64,000 bases of DNA from Lepidostoma basale (taxonomy: Eukaryota; Arthropoda; Insecta; Trichoptera; Lepidostomatidae): the NCBI GenBank assembly GCA_022606425.2, contig JAHDVF020000889.1:248001-312000 (forward strand), written 5' to 3'. The position numbers and the translations under genes were made by a program. Positions 34,819-44,503 of this stretch are shown here, piece after piece. Below the pieces are notes generated by a model that had not been told where the DNA came from, made no database searches, and was given only the letters and a program-made list of their open reading frames with translations. The stretch's first letter is position 1. Each line of letters starts with the position of its first letter.

Positions 34819-36100
34819 GGGTGTCCGGTGGCAGATTTTTGTTTTCAATTTCAAATTTCTCTGTAACGGCTAAGCAGAATAGCATGGAGGGAGCAGCGTT
34901 AGCTTCGTCATTTATGCGGATTATTTAATCACGATATCGCAGTGGACGGGAGAGCAACGTGAGTTCGCAATCGAAGCCATTTTAAAGGCTAATGATTCGT
35001 GGGTAACTGCGCGTCGAAGATTTAGTAAATTGCAATATTCGACGTTTACGTGACGCAAAAAGTGTAGATTTGATTCGATCATGGGTGCGGAGATTCCGGG
35101 CAACATGTTCGGTGGCTAAAGACCCACGACCGGGGCCCAGCAGGACGTCGAGCACAAATCAAACATCGAACTCGTCGCGAACAGTTTGCACGATAATCCG
35201 CGTCAGTCCGTGCGCAAGAAAACGGCTACCTTAGGGCTTCCAAAAACTATTGTGCACGAAATATTGAAGAAGGAACTTAAATTTCAACCTTTTAAGATTC
35301 AAATTGTGCAAACGCTAAAATCTAATGATAACAATTTACGTAAAATTTTCTGCGAGACAATGTTAGAGCGATTTCGTACGGTAAACACTATCTTTTGGAG
35401 TGATGAAGCCCATTTTCATTTAAATGGAAGTGTAAATAAGTATAATTGCCGTTATTGGTCACCTTAAGGACAGAACCCACGCTTAAAATATCAGCCACAT
35501 CCCAGTCCCAAATTGACAGTTTGGTGTGCATTGTCAAGCAGAAAATCGTCGAGGGCATGCCATTACTGTGAACAGGGTTTTTTATCGGCGCATGCTTTAC
35601 GATTATTTTTTGCAAAAAATGAGAGAACATTCTGTCTCCCCTTCATACACATGGTTCCAGCAAGATGGCGCCACGCCCAACACTGCTAGAGAGACTATGG
35701 TGCTTCTTCGGGATTTGTTCCCTAACAAATTGATTAGTCGTTTCGGTGACATCCCCTGGCCACCCAGGTCGCCAGATCTCACTCCTATAGATTTTTTTCT
35801 GCGGGGGTACTTCCAAAGTAAAGTGTTTGAAACAGACTCCGCGACCATCTCTGCACTAATAGAAAATATCGTTCGCGAACTTAATGGCATCCCGACGTCA
35901 CTTCTCCAGCGAGTGGCACGGAATACTGAGGCATATGATACAAGAGTGTGTCCGACGTGACAGTCTACATTTAGACAAAATAATTTTTAGGAATAAAATC
36001 CGCACTTCTCTCCTTTGTAATAGTTATTGAAATAAATGTATATTCTTTAGAGTTTATTTTTTATTTAAATTTCAAATACGAAATCTGCCACCGGAAACCC
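34819..36100 (+). mobile_element. Decayed DD41D Tc1/mariner-superfamily transposon
   Basis: Inverted ends GGGTGTCCGGTGGCAGATTT (34819) and GGGTTTCCGGTGGCAGATTT (complement of 36081-36100) bound a ~1.28-kb element. The exact target duplication is unclear. The N-terminal region reads EQREFAIEAILKANDSWVTA, and after a frameshift IRRLRDAKSVDLIRSWVRRF. It continues QSVRKKTATLGLPKTIVHEI, the first catalytic block IFWSDEAHFHLNG (about 35389-35427), then WFQQDGATPNTA (about 35650-35690) and LTPIDFFLRGYFQSKVF (about 35775-35825). Forty-one residues separate the second and third Asp, which defines DD41D. Frameshifts near 35050 and 35465-35530 inactivate it. Confidence 0.87.
35526..35960 (+). pseudogene. 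DD41D transposase, catalytic C-terminal half
   Basis: The longest intact frame of the element, 144 codons, holds two of the three catalytic Asp residues (QQDGATPN and LTPIDFF) and ends in LLQRVARNTEAYDTRVCPT. The first Asp lies in the preceding frame (35186-35467, FWSDEAHF), which ends at a stop codon at 35465. Together they are one broken gene. Confidence 0.85.
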
Positions 36101-36354
36101 AAATTTATTTCATACCCAATTTAAAACTTGCATATTTTGTTCTATTATACTTTCTAATCAATCAGATGCAGAGTTCACATTTAGATTTAAAACACTATTA
36201 ATGCGTTCTTGAGGCGATTACATAACAAAAACGGCGCGTTAAAAGTTAAGATATTATTATAATTATTATTATCTCTTGAGCTTCTTTTGCACTTGTATTG
36301 ACATATCGTAACATGCACGCTCAATGATTTTTTCGACTTCGAATGTGCCTGTCT
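36101..36354. other. AT-rich spacer
   Basis: Nothing recognisable. Confidence 0.5.
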
Positions 36355-37005
36355 TTTAATAATTTATTAATTTGGTCATACCATGCTTTCCTCAGTCGGT
36401 CGTCTTTAGGCTCATTTTACACTCACTCGACTTGAATACATCCTTTTAACCATTATTTTCTCATCCAATGATTCCATATGTCCAAACCATGTCTGGGATA
36501 CTTTTTCTAAATTTAATTATGATGCAATCGTCTTCTATAAATTTCTTTATTATTTCGTCGTTCGGTATTCCATCATACATCGTTTTCCCGCACATTCTTA
36601 TCAGATATCTCATCTACTGCACTTATCCTTTATTAATCCTTCTTAACACAAAAGTCCAGATCGCCCGTCTGACAACATGTGTGCACCATCTAAAATAACA
36701 TTATGTGTTATATTATTTTTATTTTGTTGTTTTATTTTATATCATTGTATTTGTTTTAGATTTATTTTGTGGACGTGAAGTATGCGCAGGTGATGCTTAT
36801 TGGTGGCGATGAGGCTCGCTACCCATCACACCGCGTAATATCCCCTTCAGAGAGACGGCGTAATAGTTAGTTAGTAAGTTAGTAAGCTAATCCTTCTTTT
36901 ACTGGCGTCAAAATGACTAGTCAATTTTTCATTATTCCAAGTTTCACTTCCATATACGAGTATAAGGGTTGGGACTAGAACTTTATTTTATTCTGCATTT
37001 TTTTG
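36355..37005 (-). pseudogene. LINE-A fragment, old, split by a SINE-like insertion
   Basis: The complement aligns with LINE-A from the KTWHDQIN-type region (GGTCATACCATGCTTTCCTC) through ATATGTCCAAACCATGTCTG to LPTLYSYMEVKLGIM-type codons (LPTLMYGSEAW region). It is diverged and full of indels. The copy is interrupted at 36645-36887 but the two halves join cleanly when one TAATCCTTCTT is removed. Confidence 0.75.
36645..36887 (+). mobile_element. SINE-like insertion with LINE-A 3' tail, 11-bp duplication
   Basis: TAATCCTTCTT at 36634-36644 is repeated at 36888-36898. The 243-bp insert shares GTGCACCATCTAAA and TATTGGTGGCGATGAGG with the 46.44-kb element. It ends in the LINE-A 3' signature (AGAGACGGCGTAATAGTTAG) with GTTA units. 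It carries no coding sequence, so it probably uses LINE-A machinery for mobility, a relation known for many SINEs. No convincing RNA polymerase III boxes are visible. Confidence 0.8.
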
Positions 37006-37184
37006 TTTCAGGATATGCATATATTTCTTCTTACAGTGATCATTTAGAATGCACAGATTATTTGCTTCTCAACGTCAAACCTTCTTTTGAAACTGACAAT
37101 GAATTTTGTGAAAGAAATTTCATATTGAAATTTTTTTTTTAAGAATTAAAACACTCTTTTTACACTTTTAGGAATATATTTCTC

Positions 37185-37283
37185 GACATGTTTCGAAGAC
37201 TTACATCTTCATCATTGAAATAACGTTATAAAACTGAGTTTACGGGGAACGATGTAAAACGGCGTAAGCCTTTGAAACATGTT
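37185..37283. ncRNA. Head-to-head hammerhead-like pair, family c
   Basis: The minus unit (37185-37217) reads AAUGAUGAAGAUGUAAGUCU then UCGAAACAUGUC: a GAAGA / UCUUC hairpin adjoining GAAA, CAUG, GUC. The plus unit (about 37246-37283) has a GGC/GCC hairpin and GAAACAUGUU. The UGAUGA core element is present in the minus unit but its spacing to the hairpin is irregular. Confidence 0.4.
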
Positions 37284-38164
37284 TCGAAAAATAAAATGAG
37301 AAGTGAAAAAATAGTGTTTTAATTAATTTAAAAATGTCATAATGCAATTCCACGCCGCCTTAATGCCTTATGTTTATCTGAAATTCACTATATTAAATCA
37401 TACTATTTTTAATGAAAATCATACTATTTTCAACAAAAGTCTACACCAAAACAAATCTGTTGTCGTCCTTTTACTGAACTACTCGTTTTATTACTTTCAT
37501 TTCATAGATAAATATACCAATTTAATTTAATTCATATTTTGTAGGTAATACTAACCTGATTCTATTTAACCATAGATAATATCAAGTTGGAAATATGTTT
37601 GCCTTCGGTCTAATTTAGAATTATAAAAATAAAGCACACAAAATAATCCAGAGTATAGAAAACCTTATTTTTGAATACCATGAAAAAGCGTTTATTTTCG
37701 GACTCATTTTTCTACCAGATTGTTTTATTGTTTTTTTTTAAAGAATTAATTATAAATTGTTAATGTAAATGAAGGGTCTCGTTCCCGCCCAGCCGACCCA
37801 ATTCCCGCCATTAGCTTCTTGCGATGTTCGATCATTTTTTGCCACTGATCGATTTGAATTAGCCGCCGCGTCATTTGGAGCCGTTTGCCTAAAAACCGTT
37901 GGTGATTTTTTTTTGTGAAAAGACAAATTTATGTTTTATATCTGATAATATATTATATAATATGATAATTGTAAATAAATCAAGCTAACTGAATTCATAA
38001 TTAGTAGAAGGAAGATAAAAATTATATAAAATGGTTAAACAGGGTTGATGACAATCAAAATATTCAGATATACCTATTATTATTATTTTGTTAAATTGCT
38101 CTTAACGTGATTACAGCGCGAGTGAAATCGGTGTAAATGGTATAGCTATCGCTATTATTGTCAC
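37284..38164. other. AT-rich intergenic sequence
   Basis: A small GC-richer patch at about 37780-37890 has no recognisable content. Confidence 0.5.
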
Positions 38165-38284
38165 GTGAATTCTGCATCAGACAAAAGGTAGTGTGATAAT
38201 CACACTGCCATAGCCGGGAACCAAACCCGGGATTTTCGGGGTGGCAGTCAAAGTTCTAACTACACGGCCACGAAGGTCATCCAT
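38165..38284 (-). repeat. tRNA-like SINE head
   Basis: On the minus strand GGATGACCTTCGTGGCCGTG begins at about 38282. It contains an A-box-like TGGCCGTGTAGTTAG and, about 40 bases on, a B-box-like GGTTTGGTTCCC preceded and followed by CCGGG-type stem strands. This is the layout of a tRNA-derived SINE promoter. The final stem does not close as in a tRNA and the body runs on (TATGGCAGTGTGATTATCAC), so it is not a tRNA gene. Related pieces occur near 5.41 and 40.29 kb. Confidence 0.65.
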
Positions 38285-38539
38285 ATTTGTTTTTATATTT
38301 ATTTTGATTTATCAATCATTATACGTTTGCAGATTTACAAGTATATGATTTTAATTGTTTTTAACATTTGCATAAACTTTTGCATTATCATTTGTCATTT
38401 CCGTTGAGGTTATATAAAAGTTTTATTTAGTTAGTAATTGACTGTAAATTAAGGACACAGCTTGATAAAAGATACATTCTAAAGCGGAGGAAGCTTATAA
38501 GAAAGCGAACGGAAAAAAGCTCATTATAATTTGAAAATA
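38285..38539. other. AT-rich spacer
   Basis: Nothing recognisable. Confidence 0.5.
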
Positions 38540-38765
38540 AGAACCATCCGTCGGTCGTTTGGGGCGGGGTTGGGCGTGGGGGGTGGGCGGGGGCAGCCTT
38601 ATTAGCCGCACAATGACGGGAAACTTAAGCCCGCAAGAGTGCCGCCGGGGCTCTGGAAGGATTGGCGCTCCCAAGGAAAGGGTGACTTTTCCCGTCGTGA
38701 ATAAGTCAATGTGAACCGATTTCGATTATGAAGGCGCCCTTAAAAATTTAATGATGACGTCGAAT
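38540..38765. other. GC-rich island with G-quadruplex candidate
   Basis: The island has high GC within AT-rich flanks. At 38561-38593 six runs of three or more G are separated by loops of one to three bases, a strong G-quadruplex pattern on the plus strand. Downstream GCCGCCGGGGCTCTGGAAGG and GGCGCTCCCAAGGAAAGG continue the island. No frame and no repeat similarity seen. Confidence 0.7.
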
Positions 38766-39379
38766 GAGATTAACGGATTTTAAACGATTTATTAAGGCGT
38801 GACAGGTTTAAAAAAAGGGAAGATTCAACAAACTTCGGAAAGATGTTATAAGAACATGATCTTTTTTTAAAACATTGATTAACGTTCTTTACGGCCAATG
38901 AAATATATTATTTGTATGTACGATTCCTTCAAAAGATTGATGAAAGAAGCATTAGAATATTTCACATTAAATCAAGTTGAATATTGAATCCGGCTGAAAA
39001 TAAACGATTCGACATTTGAATATTTTTGTAGCAATCGCAGAAACAGCCTGCACGTAAATTTGATTTTTACAATATACTAAAAAAATAAAAGACTTTCAAG
39101 TGTTTTACTAACAGAATAAGCGCGTAGGTGCCCAACGCGTAGGTGAATTTGAAAACATTTAATTTGAATAGCTTTAAAAATAATTAAGATAAAAAATGTG
39201 TAATTAGAATTTCTGTAACAGAGAAAAATATATAAGAAAAACATACGAGTATGAGAAATTTTTACAAACTTTCTATCGCATTTTTACTTATTATCTGATA
39301 TTCTAATAATCTCACGCATTTCAAACTTTTGTCTAAATTTTAGAACAATATAATTTTTTATGTAACTTTTATATAATAC
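38766..39379. other. AT-rich intergenic sequence
   Basis: Nothing recognisable. Confidence 0.5.
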
Positions 39380-39392
39380 AAGTATTTTAAAC

Positions 39393-40149
39393 TAACTAAC
39401 TAACTAGCCATCACGCCGTCTCCCCGAAGGGGTAGGCAGAAAGAATGGACTGCCACACCTTTCTTTCCTGACATATTTCTCTCGCTTCCTCAACATTCAT
39501 ACATCGTGTCATGCACGCGCGTCGATTTCTCTGACTCCTCACATGGCCGACATTCAATATTTGATTTATTTGATCGTGCCACGTTTTCCTCGGTCTTCCT
39601 CTATTTCTGGTACCATTTACATCATTAACATATAATTTTTTTACCATTCTTTCTTCATTCATTCTTTCCATATGTCCAAACCATCTTAATGATCCTTTCA
39701 TTATTTTGTTCATGACACCATCATTCGCACCGCATTCACTTCTTATATTTTCATTCGACACTCTATCATACACAGAGTATCCACACATTCGTCTAAGAGA
39801 TCTCATTTCTACTGCATTTATTCTACTTTCATCCTTCTTTTGCCAGTTCCATGCTTCGCTTCCATACATAAGGGTCGGTAGAAGAACACCATTGTGCACT
39901 GCCATTCTAGCTTTTTTGGATAGGTTTTTGTTTGCGATGACAACTTTAAGTGCACCATTCACTTTGTTGCCTGCCCCGACCCTTCTTTCAATATCCCTCT
40001 CCACTCTCCCATCTCTTGTAAACATATTACCTAAATACACAAACTCAACTACTTGCTCCAAGTTTTCACCATTCACGCTAATGTTGCAGACTGTTGTGGT
40101 TTCTTCCTTTTCAAAAATCATTACCTAAGTACTCGTATTTTAAATCATC
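39393..40149 (-). pseudogene. LINE-A 3' fragment, youngest copy, 13-bp duplication
   Basis: AAGTATTTTAAAC occurs at 39380-39392 and 40150-40162, bounding 757 bp. On the minus strand 236 codons are open from 40121 to 39411: VNGENLEQVVEFVYLGNMFT, RRVGAGNKVNGALKVVIANK, LPTLMYGSEAWNWQKKDESR, RRMCGYSVYDRVSNENIRSE, SLRWFGHMERMNEERMVKKL, GRPRKTWHDQINQILNVGHV and QSILSAYPFGETA, then the GTTA tail. The intact frame lets it serve as the family reference. The upstream reverse transcriptase palm and endonuclease are absent, so it cannot retrotranspose itself. Confidence 0.92.
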
Positions 40150-40162
40150 AAGTATTTTAAAC

Positions 40163-40350
40163 TTTTACGAATATGTATTAATCTTCTTCTTCTTCTTTTA
40201 GTCATCTCTCCACTGCATATAGGTGTCTACGAACATTCTCCATTATCTTCTATCCTGCTCGACTCTCAGCCATCGTCTTTAGCTCTCATAGCTATGACTG
40301 CCACACTGAAGGTTCTGTGTTCGAGTACCGGCAATGACAGTGCAAAAAAA
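40163..40350 (+). repeat. Composite LINE tail and SINE-like scrap
   Basis: A CTT run at 40183-40198 followed by AGTCATCTCTCCACTGCATA looks like a LINE 3' end in minus orientation. From about 40283 the plus strand reads CATAGCTATGACTGCCACAC, TGAAGGTTC and TGTTCGAGTACCGG, which resembles the tRNA-like head at 38.2 kb including a B-box-like GTTCGAGTACC. Boundaries are uncertain. Confidence 0.4.
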
Positions 40351-40934
40351 AATTCTAACGCCGTTTTTTTTCCGGTAGGATTCACGTGACTATAAAAATG
40401 GCGATAGACCAGTTAGCATCACATGACTATCAAATGTTTATAAAATGAATACAGTAATTAGGTTCAAATAACCTGTTGTAAACAAATATGTAGAAAGCAA
40501 GGAAAACTACCACGAGAAGACCCAAGAGCCCTTGTAAAAACTAGCAAAAAATTGACTTGGAAACTTGAATTGACTGCTGCAAACCAATCCAAATGATTGA
40601 TAGTTTATTTATACATTAATATAATAAAGATAGATAATTGAATATGTCTAACCACAATTTAATTTATTATCACGTGATACCTAATCTGAAAAAAAATACT
40701 CTCTTGTTGACCACAATGATTCAGCCAATCTATGGAGGTTATACAGAGTCTTTCCTTATCATTTTCATAGTGATATAGTAGATTTTTGAAGACTTCCTCT
40801 TTATCTCACACCCCAAAGACTCGATTTTCATGCAACATATTTTCTAAAAACATATATTTTTCTACTTCCACCTAAAGTTTGTGACTTTGAAATCTCTAAT
40901 TAAAGAAGTTTTCGTTCATTTCAATTTACAAAAA
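40351..40934. other. Intergenic sequence
   Basis: Nothing recognisable. Confidence 0.5.
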
Positions 40935-41182
40935 CAACCAACCATCACACCGTTTCCCGGAAAGGGTAGGCAGACAAAATGTAATGCCACTCATCTATCC
41001 TTACGCACCTCCTAGCTTCCTTAACAATCATGAAGCGACTCATACAAATACATATATTCTTATGGTCGACCTTTATAATTTAATTAATTTGATTATTCCA
41101 TATTTTACCTGGTCTTCCTTGACTACCCAATCCATTCACATCTTTAACATTTACTTTCTTAACCATTTTTTCTTTATTCATG
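40935..41182 (-). pseudogene. LINE-A 3' fragment
   Basis: ACCAACCATCACACCGTTTC at the left is the complement of the LINE-A end; alignment continues through the CMNVEE region (TTCCTTAACAATCATGAAGC) and GRPRKTW region (TACCTGGTCTTCCTTGACTA) to about 41182. Decayed. Confidence 0.75.
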
Positions 41183-41185
41183 TAA

Positions 41186-41490
41186 TCTTTTTCTTCTTCC
41201 TCAGTCTATTACCGTCCACTCCTGGACAAAAGCCTCCTCATCAGTCAGGTCACTCAGTGTTGTGCAGACTACATCCAGGTTATTCCGACATGTCTGTTCA
41301 GATCATCCTTCCACCGTAGTTGCGGTCGCCCTGCACTTCTCTCCGTCCACGGTCATCAAGTCAGCAGTTTATATTCAGCTTTTGAAAACATGGGTGACAT
41401 CCTTAAAAACCGGAAAATACCGATCAACCTGAAACAGAAAGTCTAAAAAACCTGCGTTCTGCCAGTTGATACTTGCGGTTTTGAAACTAT
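41186..41490 (-). pseudogene. LINE-B fragment with twin-priming inversion and internal gap
   Basis: The direct 3' part (41186-41367, minus strand) starts at a CTT run and covers the WRPW to EEETFVQEW codons. The part at 41368-41490 reads on the plus strand and matches codons AFENMGDILKNRKIPINLKQ and VLPVDTCGFET, which lie upstream in the element. Unlike the 3.7-kb and 58.0-kb cases, the codons between GFET and LLTWRPW are missing, so the two priming sites were apart. Confidence 0.75.
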
Positions 41491-42429
41491 TTATGTAATA
41501 CATATATCTAAATAAACGCAATGATCCTTCCATAATTTTGTTCATAATATTCAATTAACATGAATAAAAATATTTAAATAAAAATTATGATGTGAAGTTG
41601 TATAAAATGCTTCTTATGCCTCTTTTTTTCTCTATCTTTATTTATTCTCCTAAATACACCTTTTGACCTTTTTACAGTGCTACGTGGCAGCATTTTATTG
41701 GTTATTTAAACATGAGCAAAAAATCACTTTGTGTTTCGGTATTTTTATTTATTTTCACCCAAGTATAATATTACGAGCAGAGATTAATATTTCCATTTGC
41801 CTTCGGTGCTCTCGGCGGCCACTTGTTACTATTTGTGTACTTTTTAAACTCTTTTTGCTTGTTTAAAACTCCCCAACAATTTTAAAGCGAGTAATGATTT
41901 AATTTACATCAATTTACCTCTTCTCCGAGGAGAAATTTCACTTTTTCTCTCTTAATTATTCGCATTTTCTTTCCTTAGATTTTGAAGGAAAATTTTACAG
42001 TTCATTTAATGTTTCGTTCAGAAAACCCTTAAGAATACTTTTAAACTATTGACAATGAAACACGCAAAACTAAACAACGCATTAAATAATCGATAATTAA
42101 AGATTTTAAAGTTTATTATGATATAAAAATAGGTTGAATTGTATATGAACCTTTTTGTGGATATCTCCCTTTTTTCAACCATTGGATAAAAAAATATTAA
42201 CAAATGAAATAAATATAAATAAAAACTTGTATTAAAACTGTAAGGCTTACGATCGGTCCTATTGGGTAAAAATGATTAATTGCAGAGCAGTATTTTTTTA
42301 ATAAATAAACGATTAAACGAGAAAACTTCTTCTTCTTCAATACAATCCTACGAATTAGTCTGAAACAAGCTTCACTCCTTTCCTTCACTCAGTCATCTCT
42401 CTGGGTAGTAAAATTTAAAAAATTCTTGA
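41491..42429. other. Intergenic AT-rich sequence
   Basis: Nothing recognisable beyond short unsupported frames. Confidence 0.5.
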
Positions 42430-42481
42430 ATTGTATATCTCTTTTTCTTTTTTAACATTTAATTTTTTTTTTAATTACATA

Positions 42482-42515
42482 GACATGTTTCGGACAACCA
42501 ACCTGTCATCCTAAC
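42482..42515 (-). ncRNA. Hammerhead-like motif, family a, left unit
   Basis: Minus strand: AGGAUGACAGGUUGGUUGUC then CGAAACAUGUC UAUGUAAUU. A GAUGA element precedes a GACA / UGUC helix; the rest (GAAA, CAUG, GUC) is conserved. Rearranged upstream relative to the 48.2-kb unit. Confidence 0.4.
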
Positions 42516-42582
42516 ATCTGTCAGATCATGCAAACAATTTTATAATATTTTAAATCTGTATGTATTTTTATAATATGTATCA

Positions 42583-42613
42583 CCGAAGAAGGACTGGTTG
42601 TCCGAAACATGTC
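42583..42613 (+). ncRNA. Hammerhead-like motif, family a, right unit
   Basis: CCGAAGA core (U4 changed to C), A, stem II GGAC / GUCC with UGGUU loop, GAAA, palindromic CAUG, GUC, followed by UAUGUAA. Nearly identical to the 45.5- and 48.2-kb units. Confidence 0.5.
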
Positions 42614-42730
42614 TATGTAAATTTATTTTTTAAATGTAAGTGTTGTATAAACAAAGTGTATAAAAAAATAAAAAGAGAAATTAAGCAATTACAACACAAA
42701 GTATAACGAATATAGAATAAACAACATTTT

Positions 42731-43736
42731 TTTTTGCCTTCATTTTGTGTTGAAAATAACGTGTTTTCAAAATTATATTCGATTGTATGGTCACAACCAT
42801 AAGATGTCTGCAAATCGAAAAATAAAATTCTTTTTATTTATTTATTCAGGAAGAAATTGGCTTTTAAATGTGTTGCTACATAAATAAATTAATTTGCAGA
42901 AGTAAAAATGGAAGTGAAATAAATTCAAACCGTATCTAATGTCCTTTCCGCAGCTACAATTACATAATTTGGAACGAAAGTGCTCCCTTTTAAATAAGGG
43001 GAGAGCACACATAAATGAGAAAACTGTTTTTCCTCGAGTGTTTGTTGAACCATTAGGATACGCGGAGAAGCGTCTCCGGCTGAATGAAATCCGTATAAAG
43101 ACGCCGCGCTTTTGGCTTATTCCGCCCGCGAACAAAAGTAAAGAAAAAAACATTAAGATCCGGGTCACAGATAGGGCGGGGGCGGGCGGGCAACCTTGGG
43201 AGAACAAACCTACGATAACGTTTGTATTATAAAACTACCCCTGAGGTTCGTCCTTCCTCGACACCGCAAGTGTCTCCGGAATAAGCGTGTGAACACTTAC
43301 GTCTGCTGGCCGAACTCTGAAAAAATAAAATTCTAAATTTTTAAATTAGAAGATCTAAACTATGATGCGAGTTTTATTTTTGGTGAACGGTTGTATTTTT
43401 TTTCGTAATTTAAAAAAGAACGTATGTAAAACACACATTGTGTACTTTTCGTATAATATGATAATGTGTTAATTTACGCAATGATTGTGTAAAAGAATTA
43501 TGAAAGGTAAAGTACAGGAAAACATGATCAAAATAACTAAATACTTAATGTGGTCATTTCCGGAGTTCGAACCTGAATGTATGAAAACAGAAGAATTATG
43601 TATAATAGCTTTACCGGTATTCCAGGATATAATAGAGAAACATACTGGATATCACACAGTCCTGTATTTTATCTAACCTAACCAAACTTTTCATTTAAAC
43701 GGCGAGGTGGCAAGTTAATGAATTTATTATCATATT
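42731..43736. other. Intergenic sequence with GC-rich island and G-quadruplex candidate
   Basis: From about 42995 to 43320 the DNA is GC-richer with an open plus-strand frame (42939-43232) that resembles nothing known. At 43174-43190 four G runs of at least three are separated by single C bases, one of the most stable G-quadruplex patterns. No repeat similarity within the window. Confidence 0.55.
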
Positions 43737-43889
43737 TTAAAGGTCGGCCATTTTAGATGTCGGAAGAACCAAAGTGCTGTATTACTCGCTGTATGATTGT
43801 GGAGGACTAAAGAGGTGTGTCAAGATCGAGTTATGTGGCAGTTCATTCTCTCAGCGTACCCCTTTGGGGAAACGGCGTGATGGTTTGTT
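43737..43889 (+). pseudogene. LINE-A-related 3' scrap
   Basis: The plus strand carries KVGHFRCRKNQSAVLLAV-type codons, a GLCMIVED-like block, and VWQFILSAYPFGETA-type ending, then GTGATGGTTTGTTG with a short GTT tail. It belongs to the GTT-tailed subfamily of 15.2 kb. Confidence 0.7.
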
Positions 43890-44452
43890 GTCTTGTATAA
43901 ATACAACATAAAAATATATTTCCTATTTAGTTTATTTTAGAAATGATTTAAATAAGAAGGAAATAGAACACTTAATATTAGTTTCGTAATTAGTTCAATA
44001 TATAAAGTGTGGTATGCGTAATTTATTGTAATATTTAATATTATTAATACAATAATATTTTTTCAATAATAATAATTAATATTAATACATTCTTGGATTT
44101 CCACAAAACAAAATGTTAGTTTGAATAAGCACAGACATATTATATATATGCCGAATTTAGATTTAAAGATTTTACGTCTACGTTCAATTAATAATGTTTT
44201 CGTTCTTGGAATGTTCGTTCGGTATTTTTTTTACGTGGGACATGTTCACTTGGATCCGCTCACCACTTCTGGTGTTACGCTCGACCCCAGTATTCTGTAA
44301 AACCTTTTTTGTGTCGCCTTAGTTTGTCGTTCTCCCGCCCCGTGGCGCTTGCACTCCAAGTTGGTCTGTACTTTCAATTACTCTGTATCATCAATTATTT
44401 CTATATACCAAATGTACTAAGATGTGACCAATCGATAAAAAATTAATTAGTC
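43890..44452. other. Intergenic sequence
   Basis: AT-rich, with a GC-richer patch at about 44240-44380. Nothing recognisable. Confidence 0.5.
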
Positions 44453-44471
44453 TTCTTCTTCTTCTTCTGCT

Positions 44472-44503
<32 letters not shown>

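Larger units (their letters stand above)
42430..42730. repeat. Family a palindromic repeat
   Basis: A minus-oriented arm (to about 42515) and plus-oriented arm (from about 42570) are inverted copies of the same repeat, separated by a spacer also found at 21.87 kb. The right arm extends through TTAAATGTAAGTGTTGTATA and TTACAACACAAAGTATAACG. Confidence 0.75.

Noticed and set aside
38205..38284. Functional tRNA gene
   Set aside because: A- and B-box-like elements are present but the acceptor stem does not close and the sequence continues as a SINE body.
39706..40128. 140-codon plus-strand frame
   Set aside because: Antisense shadow of the intact LINE-A frame.
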